Shown here one piece after another: positions 1 through 9,400 of a DNA stretch of 64,000 bases. The DNA is from Montifringilla adamsi (taxonomy: Eukaryota > Chordata > Aves > Passeriformes > Passeridae), in assembly GCA_017590115.1 (NCBI GenBank), contig JAGGNK010007004.1, positions 8,492,418 through 8,556,417 on the forward strand, given 5' to 3'. A program made the translations under genes and the position numbers. The first letter of the stretch is position 1. The number at the start of each line of letters is the position of its first letter. The notes under the pieces were generated by a model. That model was not told the origin of the DNA. It searched no databases and saw only the letters and a program-made list of their open reading frames with translations.

Positions 1-61
1 ATAATTTTAAAAAAAAAAAAAACCCAAAACCCCCTTTTTTTTTTTTTTTTTTTTTTTTTTT
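1..61. repeat. Homopolymer block (A14 - C/A - T27) at the window edge
   Basis: The window opens with a run of about 14 A, then short C and A blocks, then a run of 27 T, immediately before a CpG island. It is a low-complexity sequence of stacked homopolymers, of the same style as the tract at 20.4 kb. It codes for nothing; the Lys/Phe-rich frames across it are artefacts. It could be a genuine slippage-prone tract, or a place where assembly or polishing is unreliable. Confidence 0.9.
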
Positions 62-1200
62 CGCCAGCACGAACAAAGTGATCTCGGTGGAAAATAAATA
101 GCGGCGCCTCCCCGAGCCGGCCTATCCCCGCAGCCGGCGCAAGCCAAACCCCCCCGGGCGGGGGACAGGGGCAGGGCGGGGCTGCAGCCCCCGGGCCGGG
201 GAGGGAAGCGGCGGGCGGGGTTCATGCCGCTCCTCCGTCGCGTAGGGTTGGGATGTGCCCTCTGACCGCTTTTTTTTTCTTTTTCGTCGCTGCTGTCTTT
301 GTTGCCGCGACCGATCGATGCCGCTTCTCTGCCTGGGGAGCAGCCGCTTCTACCGGGGGCCGCGCCCGCCGCTATCGCAACAGCGCCGGGGGAGCGCCGC
401 GCCCGCCCCCTCCTCCTCCTCCCTCGGTGACCCCCGGGGGATGCGCGGGGCCGGAGACAGAGAGGGGACATTCCCCGCCGCCCCGCCCGGAGCCAGGGGG
501 GCAGGGCGGCCACGGCTCGGACCCGCCCCGTGCCCCCTCCCTCGGGGGCCGCTTGTGGCTCTTGCACGGCCGCAGCCCCGCGGGGAACTGGAGTCGGGGC
601 CGGGCCCGCGCGGCGGGGGCACATTTTTAAATTTTATTTCTCCCCTCTCCCTTTCTCCTCTCCGCCGCAACGTTTCCTCCTCGGGCGGCTGGAGGCAACC
701 TTGCCTCGCTGCTTTGGTGCGGCTGGCAGCGCTCCGCGGGCCGGGCGGGGCGGCAGCGGGGGAAGGGCAGGGCGGAGCGCGGCCCGCCCCGTCTGATGCA
801 ACCGCGCTGCCGCCCCGCGGGGTGCGCACGCAGCGCCCGCCTCCCCCTCTCGCTTTTCCCCTTCCTCCCTTCCCCCGTCCCTCCCTCCCTGGCTCCGCGG
901 CCACACGTACGCGAGGACGCGCGCACCCCCCGCGTGTGCACACGCACGTACCTGCGCGCCCCCGGCAGCGCGGCCCCGGGGTGCGGGGCTGTCCCGCCGC
1001 GGCACCGGCGCCCCGCCAGCCCCCGCGCCCCGCAGCGCTCCCGCTCTGCTCGCCGGGCAGCGCCGCTTCCCCTCTCGGCGCTGCCGTGCTGCAGGAAGGG
1101 TTGGCGTTCCCTTCTGCACAGCCGCGTGCTCCCGTGCCAGAGAAGAGAGGTCTGACCCCTTCCTTAGCGGGAGGATTTTGGACGTGGATCTGGCCGTTTT
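62..1200. promoter_or_regulatory. CpG island, probable promoter / first-exon region of an unidentified gene
   Basis: The stretch is extremely GC-rich and dense in CpG, in strong contrast to the AT-rich sequence that follows from about 1,380. It contains many GGGCGG/CCCGCC (Sp1-type) boxes and an AT-rich TATA-like patch near 89-97 just before the GC-rich part. In birds such islands normally mark promoters and first exons. Long open frames exist on both strands (for example 255-1262 plus and 350-1204 minus), but open frames are expected by chance in GC-rich DNA because stop codons are AT-rich. Their products are Pro/Ala/Arg/Gly-rich with no domain I recognise. The gene may run rightward into the window, leftward out of it, or both ways. 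By human synteny the neighbour on the 3' side of KCNQ1 is CDKN1C, but I see no CDK-inhibitor domain in any frame. Confidence 0.85.
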
Positions 1201-1279
1201 TCACCGGAGACGTTTGGCGGGAAGAAAAAGTACTAACAAAGTGTCCTGAAAGTCAGTATTAACACCCACTGCTTTTCAG

Positions 1280-1560
1280 TTGCGGAGCCAGCCTCCTCTT
1301 CCTCGGATGAGGAAATTAGCTAGAACACGATGTTTTCTGACATCCGTACCCGTCTGTACTTCTCAGTAGCTTCAGCTGAAAAAAAACCCCAAATTTAATT
1401 TTCAAAAGAAAATACTGCACTTCAGGAAATGTCAACATGTTTTTGTTTTGACATCCTACAGCATTTTGTCTTTTTTATTTTTTTCTAAAAAGTAATTTAC
1501 TATCTTAATTTATTACTATTTTTAAAATACCAAAATAAAAAGGCTACAGTATAGTGGCTT
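1280..1560 (+). other. Candidate terminal exon with short Ser/Asp/Glu C-terminus
   Basis: At 1231-1237 lies TACTAAC, the ideal branch-point sequence. A second branch-like TATTAAC sits at 1257-1263, followed by a pyrimidine stretch and an AG at 1278-1279. If used as a 3' splice site, one of the three frames reads AEPASSSSDEEIS and then TAG at 1321-1323. An AATAAA follows at 1534-1539 in AT-rich, UTR-like sequence. This could be the last exon of a small gene starting in the CpG island, but no matching donor or upstream coding frame can be assigned with confidence. The other frames also stop soon. Treat as a hypothesis. Confidence 0.2.
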
Positions 1561-2460
1561 TAACAAAATGTGTGATCTGCAGTAAAATAATAAGATTATA
1601 TTGTATGAATTGTTTTGCTCTTTCCCCAAATTAGATGTCTTCCGTTTTCATTTTACTGGTAAAACCTTGGAGACTTTCTATACTTTTTTAATACTGATTT
1701 TTTTTTTTTTTCCCCACCTCTGATGTTTCGTTTAGTTTTGAAGCTGAAAAAAGGCATTTTTTTTTCCTGCTGGGTGGGTTGTATCTGCACTTGTGGTTTG
1801 CTGTGCTTCATCCAGGCTCAGCCACCTCCTCCATCCAGGCAGCTTGTGTGCCTTTCCTCTCCCTGCCTGTTTTCTGTCTTGCCCACATCAGTCATTGCAA
1901 GACTGAAAATTAGGCCAAAAAATAGAGGAAAACGTGGTTTTCTTCTCTATTTTTTTGCTTTCTAATAAAAATAATTCCCAATTCACTTCACTTAAAGAGC
2001 AGGCAAATGTATATTTTTCTGTAATATAAAATTAATAACGATAATAAAATTATAAAAATAACATGTTAATATGTAATGATAATATACCAAGTGCAACTGC
2101 CTAAAAACAAAGGAGTGTCAGACTCCCTGCTTCTCCCTGGAGAAAACAAAGCTACCGCTGCTTTGTAACCCCTCTGGAATTCCCCCCATTTCCCAGCCGT
2201 GCCTGGCTGTGTGTACCTTCCCCGTTTTAATTAACCTGCTGATCCAGGTTCTCCACAAGCCATGGGCAGTTTGTTTGCTGTTGAGGGGTTGTAGGATCCT
2301 GTGGGGATCCGCTCTCAGGTCTCGGGGGACAGTTCCCTGGCTCTGGCTTTTGGAGAAGGGGAAGGTTGGTGCTGCAGCTGACACATTGCGGGATGTCACT
2401 GCAGTGGAGGACACCAGTCCGTGGCCCAGCTGGACCAGGCTGACCTGGATGTGTGCTTGT
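1561..2460. other. AT-rich non-coding stretch, nothing recognised
   Basis: This is AT-rich sequence next to the CpG island, with poly-T runs near 1,698 and 1,756, AATAAA-type hexamers near 1,964 and 2,043, then a more balanced segment from 2,120. It could be 3'UTR of a short gene or plain intergenic DNA. I see no splice-flanked coding exon or known repeat here. Confidence 0.5.
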
Positions 2461-2465
2461 GGCAG

Positions 2466-2616
2466 GCTGTTCTGTGCTGTGCTGTGTTTTTGTGTGCTGT
2501 TCTGTGCTGTGTTTATATGTTCTGTGCTGTGCTCTGCTGTGTTTTTCTGTGCTGTACTGTTCTGTTCTGTGCTGTGCTGTGTTTCTGTGCTGTGCTGTTT
2601 TTCTGTGCTGTGCTGG
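2466..2616. repeat. Imperfect TGTGCTG/TGTTCTG minisatellite
   Basis: About 150 bases are built from degenerate 5-7 base units (TGCTG, TGTGC, TGTTC, TGTTTTT) that alternate without a strict period. The strand bias gives Cys/Val/Leu-rich plus frames and Gln/His/Thr-rich minus frames, which explain the open frames here. It looks like an old, interrupted simple repeat. Confidence 0.85.
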
Positions 2617-4084
2617 CAGGGGCTGCCCCGCTCCTCCCGGCAGCTTTGGCACCTGCCGGCCGGCTCTGGGTGGAAGCAGGGAGCAGCACACCTTGTGGTT
2701 CAGCGTTCCCCATCCGCAAAGACAGGCTGTGCCAGCTCAGGCTTTTATACCTGGCCGTCCTACTGCGCCTGCAGCTGTTTGGAGGAGACAGCAGGCAGGA
2801 ACATTAGTTTCATTCCAGTTTTATCCTTGGCCTCACATCTGAATCTTCAAACACGGATTCCAGTCGTGGGCAGACGCCCCATTTTGTGTGCTCCAGACTC
2901 TTCCCCCACAACGACCCAGCGGTTCTTTACATGGAGGCCAAAAACCCAACTGTTGCCTGATAAAGCCTTTCTGTCATGACTGGCTCTACCCAGGATGAAA
3001 CCAGGCAAGACAAGTGCAGAAAGGGCTCCTATCCCCTGCTGCCTGGGCAGGCTGGAAGAGATGTCTATGTCCTAGCAAGTACAGTTCTGGTCCTCACTTG
3101 CTTTGGGGAGAAAAGCTGGAGGTCTGGGACTGACCACACTGTAAATTTTTCTTGCCAGGTGTGAAGCCTGGAGTTGATACCATGAGCTTGGTAACCTGGT
3201 ACACCACACCAACTTCCATTTTTTTAACTTTTTTTTTTCTGGAACAAATGGTTGTTCCCATCTGAGCTGCTGGCTTCCGGATGTATATGTTTTATTCTAG
3301 GTCGAGACCGAGGGATCCCAAGTGAGGACATATGCATACACAGATGAATATAGATATTTATTTATTTTTATTAGTGGAAGAGAGACCTCTACTGGCTCAG
3401 CTCACAGAGCCACTTAAATGACCACAGCCGAGCTCTCTCACCTTCTCTTCACCTACTTGGGAAATCTATGTCACAGCCATCTGCCCAGGGCAGCTCAGAA
3501 GCAACATTTCATGTTTTCTCTTTAAAAGGTCCAGCATGTGGGGAGTCCCTCAGCTGCAATTGCTAGCATGTGAATTTGTGACAGCCCTTGGTGTAGTAAA
3601 TCAAGTAGCTTATTTCCTTTAGGAGGAGATGACTCTTAGGCACTGATGCAGAGCAAAGAATTAGAGTGTTACTGGTGCTGGAGGACAAGTCATCAGGGTG
3701 TTTTAATTGATTTCAGTTGCCTTTTATTCTCTTGATGTTCTTTCTCCAAGCTGGTTCTGTAGCACTGCAATGAGGATGGCGTCAGAAACCATCTCTTGTG
3801 GGTCAGGGCTCTCTAGCATCTTGCTTCTGCTGTCAGCTGGATAGGTGTTGACTCCTACCTGGGCCATACCTGGGGCTGACGATCAGGTTCTTCTCTTCCT
3901 GGGTTGGGGAAGAGTTAATATATAGTGTGTTTTTCTAGCAAAGCTATCGTTATCTAAGCATAAGTAATGTAAAACAGGGCTTGGTGTTTGCAAACAGGTG
4001 GAGCTGGGTGAGCCAGTTGTGTAAGGCCTGTAAGTCCTGGGCTGCCAGTCTGGCTGAAAGCAACAGAGGCAATAGTTTGACAAA
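2617..4084. other. Intergenic sequence without recognised genes
   Basis: This is mixed-composition, unique-looking sequence. It has short poly-T/AT stretches near 3,220-3,240 and 3,355-3,375. No CR1 match, RNA gene or splice-flanked coding exon is visible. Confidence 0.5.
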
Positions 4085-4505
4085 GGGACTGCAGCATCTC
4101 TTCATGAGGAAAGGCTGAGGGAGCTGGGGCTGTCCAGCCTGGAGAGGAGCCCCAGCTGAGAGGGGCCCTCAGCCCTGGGTGTCCCTGTGTGCAGGGAGGG
4201 TCAGAGCAGGGCCCAGGCTCTGCTCCAGGGCCCAGCAATGGCACCAGAGGAACGGGCAGGGACTGATCCCAGGAGGTTCCACCTGGACACGAGGCAGAAC
4301 TTCTGCCCTGGGCAGTGCCCGAGCACTGAACAGATTGTCCAGAGAGGGTGTGGAGTCTCCTCACTGGAGATGTTCCACACCCCTCTGGACACAATCCTGT
4401 GCCCTGTGCTCTGGGATGGCCCTGCTGGAGCAGGGAGGTGGGACCAGCTGACACCACTGCGGTCCCTTCCAAACGGACCCCTCCTGGGATCCAGTGATCA
4501 TGAGT
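4085..4505 (+). mobile_element. CR1 LINE, 3' end fragment
   Basis: The segment follows the standard avian CR1 3' region in the sense direction. It starts with the aggaaaggctgagggagctg block, then the ccaggaggttccacctggac-like segment, the gagcactgaacagattgtcc block (CR1: gcactggaacaggctgccc), the gagggtgtggagtctcc block, and the final ggtcccttccaa-type terminus before a degenerate ATC-rich end. It is 5'-truncated, as most CR1 copies are, and diverged from the consensus. The antisense open frame of about 200 codons over it (3954-4574) is a repeat shadow, not a gene. Confidence 0.93.
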
Positions 4506-5459
4506 ACTGCTGAAATGCTGGATCAGGCATCCCCTTCCTTCCTTACAGAGCCCACTCATTCCTGCCCCTGGCACTGCTGGTGAAGTTAGTTCAGGAACCG
4601 TAGTAGAGAATGGATCTTGCAGAGATTTCCCACCTTCCCTTATTTGTTGTTGGTTTGTGAATTGATATTTCTTTCTCCCCAGCTGGATCCATTTCTGGTC
4701 TTGCTCCTCACGCAGCTGGCACCAAAAGCTTGGCTGGCACAGTGGGTGGGAGGGAGCAAGCTGGCTGCACTACCATGAAATCACAGCCTGGGAGCTGGTG
4801 TGTCTTGCTTGTTCCTTGCACTAAAGCAAAAACTAAAGCCTTGTGTGGGATAACTGCTGCCCATCTTATGGTTATGAGGCTTGCTGGGCAATCTCAGTGC
4901 TGCAGCCCAGGGCTCTGCCTTCCAGCTCATGTCTCTGGCCATTAAAATCTGCTCTACAAATGACCTGAATGCTGCTTAGCTGGGGAAGTACAGGTTGATG
5001 TTGATGGCCTGAAGTTTCTGCATAGTTTGCCTGGGGATCTCAATCACAGAGCTGTTCCACGGGGATCTGCTGGGTCACAGTTCATTATTTGTGGAAAAGT
5101 GGCCTGGTGCACTGGATACAAAGACAGAGGAATATACAGCAGTGGTTTCTGGAGCTGCAGGCTGGTGGAGTAGGAACTCTCACTGTGCCTTTCCTGACAG
5201 ATCTCTGTAGCAAAAGCACTTGCTTGATTTCAAAAGAAAAAGTTGTTCTGCAGACACCTGTTATACCTTTTCCTTTCACCTCTCTCACCTGTAACCCTTT
5301 TCCAGTCATTGAGTGGTGAGAGCACTCACTAACACTCACTAATTTGCAGACATTAATTACCTCTTCTTACCAAGTTTCTCTTTTCTCTGTAGAGTGTTTG
5401 GGGTGCTATATTCTTTGCTTGCCTGGGTCCTGCTGTCCTTGTGAGCTGCTTCATCCTCA

Positions 5460-5461
<2 letters not shown>
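4506..5461. other. Intergenic sequence without recognised genes
   Basis: This is unique-looking, moderately GC-rich non-coding sequence between a CR1 fragment and a pure poly-A tract. The short open frames have no recognisable domain or splice context. Confidence 0.5.

Positions 5462-5510
<49 letters not shown>
5462..5510. repeat. Pure poly-A tract (49 A)
   Basis: An uninterrupted run of about 49 A directly follows CTCAAT, so that an AATAAA hexamer merges into the run. A retrocopied transcript can end in such a tail, but there the hexamer normally lies 10-30 bases before the tail, and the sequence upstream is not a recognisable gene. No clear target-site duplication was seen around it. Confidence 0.95.
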
Positions 5511-5512
<2 letters not shown>

Positions 5513-6263
5513 AAAATGTATGGAGTAGAATTCTGTTGAGAAGGAGCTAGAACTTTTTTCTACCCCAGGATCCTGGGTTTTTTTGGGTTTTTTCCCCCTT
5601 TCCTTTTATCCTTCCTCTCTCTGTCCAGATCTTTTGAAAAAAAAATCTTGACAGACCTGATCAGTTCAGGTCCTAGGATGTAAAAGTCTCCAAGACCAGC
5701 TAACCTCACTGTAGCAGGTAAAGTTTTCTGCTATACTCATTTAGAATCTAATTAAAAGCATACCTCTAATTTCTGCATCTTAAGTGCATCACTCCCTTCT
5801 GATGCCATTTAGTGCTCCATCTAATCTGCATTTGTAGTGCCCCATGGGCTCTTGATGCCACCACCTCATGCCCTACCTGTCACCCTCATCTTAAAGTGTA
5901 GTTCTAGTCTGAAAACAATGATCCTGATGGTATTTTACTTAGCTATTGTGTTCAGCACAAAAAAGAATGACAGTCTCTGGTTCTTCCCCTGAAGAGCATT
6001 GAAGCAGTTTGCATTGCCCTCATTCATACTCAGTGGTTAGCAAGAGTTTTACAGGGGGCTTTGCTGGCTGGTGGTTTACTGGGATTTAAGGAATCACTGT
6101 TGCTTCTTATGGAAACCTGCCCTCTGTTTCTGATGGCAATGGCTTGGAATAGAAGAGTTGCATCAAGCTTGTGTCTTTTGTCTTTATGTTCCAGGTACTC
6201 AGTGGCTTGAACATCTCCTATCTATGAAAAATCTGAATTGCAAACCCTTGCCTTTCAGAAGGG
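5511..6263. other. Intergenic sequence without recognised genes
   Basis: This is AT-leaning non-coding DNA with a GGGTTTTTTT-type run near 5,575-5,595. Nothing gene-like was recognised. Confidence 0.5.
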
Positions 6264-6445
6264 ATCACAGGATGGTTTTGGTTGGAGAGGACCTTTAAAG
6301 ATCATCTAGTTCAATGCTCCCTGCAATGAGCAGGGATGTTTTCAACTAGGTCAGGTTGCTCAGAGCCCAGTTCAACCTGGCCTTGAATGTTTCCAGGGAT
6401 GGGGCTTTTGCAGCCGCTCTGGGCAACCTGTGACACACTCACCAT
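6264..6445 (-). mobile_element. CR1 LINE, 3' end fragment (antisense)
   Basis: On the plus strand the segment reads as the reverse complement of a CR1 3' end: atcacaggatggttttggtt, then acctttaaagatcatctag, the ccctgcaatgagcaggga block, caacctggccttgaatg, and gggcaacctgtg. These are the standard avian CR1 landmarks in order. The element is therefore on the minus strand with its 3' terminus at the low-coordinate side. It is short and 5'-truncated. Confidence 0.95.
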
Positions 6446-9400
6446 AAACTACAGATCTAGGGGAACTGTTAAACTTACCTGTCTAGGACACAGCCAGTTT
6501 CTCAAGGTCCAGTCCAAGCCCAAATGGCAGAAATTGCACCAAGGAGAATCACAGACTTCCATCTTTCTGCTCTCTTTAAGGTTTAAGGTATGCTTCCTGG
6601 TGCTGATTTCTCTTTGCTAGGAAAGATCCAGAAGCACCTTAAAAATAAAATGCCAAAATGAAACAAGGCACTGAACACACAGACCTTCCCTGGGCAAGAG
6701 GATGGGAGTGAGCAAGCAAACCACATATGACAAATGTTAGGCATGTTGCTGAACGCAACTCTGGAAGCTGCTCAGATGCTGTGATCAGGTGTGTGAGTAT
6801 TACAAACTTATCTGGGCTAGAAAAGAGAAACATTTTTCTAGAAAATGAAAAATATCTGATAGAGCACAGAGAGGTTATAAACATGCAGCAGAAGTCCTTT
6901 TGGGGTAAAGCTGCATCACTGTGGTGCTTTGTAAGTATGCAGCCCATCACTTCAGAGTTCAGAGGTACCAGATGTGCTTGTGGCAGTGCTGCTGAGGGAG
7001 GAAAGATGAGAGACAGAACTTCTGTACCTCGGCTTCAGACTAGGTCTGCTTCTTTCCAAACAGCCACAGACTTCTGAGTGGGGTTTTTCCCCAGTTCTTG
7101 GATGTTCTGCATGGGTTTTGCAAGAAGCCCTGAATGAAGGGCTTGTTGTGAGTACCTGCTTTGAGTAAGAGCTTTGTCCTTGCTCTTCAGTTTTGTCTCT
7201 TCACTGGCTGAAGAGTTCAGAGCACTGAACTACTTTTTCTCTGGATTCTGTGTGCCTTTTAAAAAAGACTAAAAATATTGTTTGGTGAAACAGTGTTTTG
7301 TAACTATGGAGAAATTATGGAGGCTGAAACTGATACACAAATTAGTGTTTTGTCTGATGAGGTGGGAAACTGATTCAGGAATCCCATGGCCATTATTAGA
7401 CCGTTCCTGGTACAAATCTCAGTGATGAGGATGCTGTTGTGCTCCTTGGAAAAGCTCTGTAAACCAAAAAAGGGTGCATTCCTCTTGGCTCTCTGATGAT
7501 CAGTACTTTGAACTGAGCCTGTGAACCTCTGTGGTGATGGGACTTTTATTAGGGCATTTGCAGAACATGGGACTAGAGTAACGATTTGGGAAAGCAGCCC
7601 CTGTTTTAGGTACTCTGTAAGAAATGGGTTAGGAGAGCACAGGGAGAGAGTTTAGGGGACCATCTGAATTTGAAGTCTTTGATCAAATGCAAATGTTTTT
7701 TTTATTGGGGGGGGGGGGGGCCGGGAAAAAAAAAAGGGGGATCGGAAGAACAGAAACAGGGTAGAAAAGCTATAAGAAACCATGACATGTAAATACTTTT
7801 TTTGGGTTTTTCCTTTGTTTGCGGTGGTTTTGAAGCCCGGTAAGTGTAAAGGTTTCTCATGTATGACACATAAAACAGCACACAGGATGATGGAGTTCTT
7901 TCAGGCTGCCAGAGTCTCCCTCTGTCTGGAGATAGATAATTTATTGTCATGTATGTCCTGTCACTAATATCTGATGGTACCCCAGGGTGGCAACCTCAAA
8001 AGACCAAAAGAAACTGAGGACACCAGGATTATCCTGAAGAATCTGAACTTTTTTTTTCTGCTTTTTGCACCAGCCACAAAGAATTACAGTATTTCTTTGG
8101 TCAGATGAGGGGAAAATAACAATTTCCCACTTTTTCATTAGTACCCCACCAGAAGCTGGATGTCTGTAATTTTACAGGAATACTCAGAATTGACAGGTGG
8201 CCATTGGTGTATTTTGTGGGATCTCAGTGGAGGTAGTTAACACTGCATCTTTAATCTGCCCTGAAAGAGATTAAAAATGACAAATGGGCTTGTCCAAAGA
8301 CAGGGTAAATGTTTTCTTTCTTCAAGAAAATTTGCAAACAACCTATCCCCGCTATATCTCCCCTCTTTGCTCTGCAATTACTCTGCAATCTGGGCCAAAG
8401 CCCCTCCAAGGATTTGCAGGAATTGTAGCCAAGGCTGGGGAGACCACTGATTCTCCTCTTCCCTACAGTTTGTTGCCCCTTTGAAGAGCAGCTGTTGCCT
8501 TTGAAGTGAAATTTTCTGAGCAAATGAGTATGGGCAGAGAGGGTGAGATTTTGGCTGGAGATGGGCAGCAGCAAATTCCCTTCCCAGAGGGGACTCTGCT
8601 GGCAGAATACTTGCAAGATTGAGGTTCAGCTGCTCCACCAGCCCCTTCTCACTCAGAATGCACAAATGGTGATGAAGCAGGGGCACAACAGAGCTGCTGT
8701 ATGTAAGCCTCCTCCTGGCCTGAAGTCCTTGGGAAGGAGGGAGGTTGGTGTCCTGCCTGGCTCTGACCCCTCAATCTTTTTGCTGCATTTCTAAGCTGAA
8801 CTGGAGCTCAGGTAAATGCAGAGTTTGAAGTCCAGGCTAACCTGCCTGCAGAGCAGGATGGAGTGCTGTGTTGCATAGGTAAGAGGCCTTACTGGGCAGG
8901 GCAGTCAGTCCAGAGAAGCCAGAGTCCTGCAAATGCTCAAATGTCTTTGTATTATCCTTCTGCCACCTTTTGTTCCTAGTGGTTTTTTCCATATCCAGTT
9001 ATGTATTTTTATTTTCTGCAATATGTCCTTTTTTTCTCTACACTTCTCCAACCTGCCTCTGACCTCTGAATCCAAACCCAGTCTTGCTGGTGGTTTCTGC
9101 TGATATTCAGAGTTATTCCCTGTTTCTCCTGAGCATCTGGTATGTGCCCCACCCTGAGTGGCTGCCTCTGGCTCTGAGGGAGGTGGCAGGTTAATGTATT
9201 AGAGACTGGAGCCAGACCCTGACTTTTCATGTTAGGTGCTTAAAACCCAAATGTCTGTCCTTAAAACTCTGCGTTGTCTGTCACTCCTGTCTGAAGGTGC
9301 CTCAAGTTCCTCAGTATTTGCTTTACATGTGATGCTGCTGAGGTGTGAAGGTTAGGAGTACTGAGCATGGCTGGCTTGCTCCCATGAGATCCTCCTTAGG

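Noticed and set aside
1..1260. CDKN1C coding sequence, expected from human synteny
   Set aside because: No frame shows the N-terminal CDK-inhibitor domain pattern. The synteny is only suggestive, so the gene is not called.
255..1262. 335-codon plus frame and 284-codon minus frame in the CpG island
   Set aside because: Long frames on both strands are expected in very GC-rich DNA. The products are Pro/Ala/Arg/Gly-rich, with no domain and no Kozak-supported start that stands out.
3954..4574. 206-codon minus frame
   Set aside because: It is the antisense reading of a CR1 3' end fragment.
5400..5510. Processed pseudogene ending in AATAAA and a 49-base poly-A
   Set aside because: The hexamer is directly fused to the run, upstream sequence is not recognisable as an mRNA, and no flanking duplication was seen.
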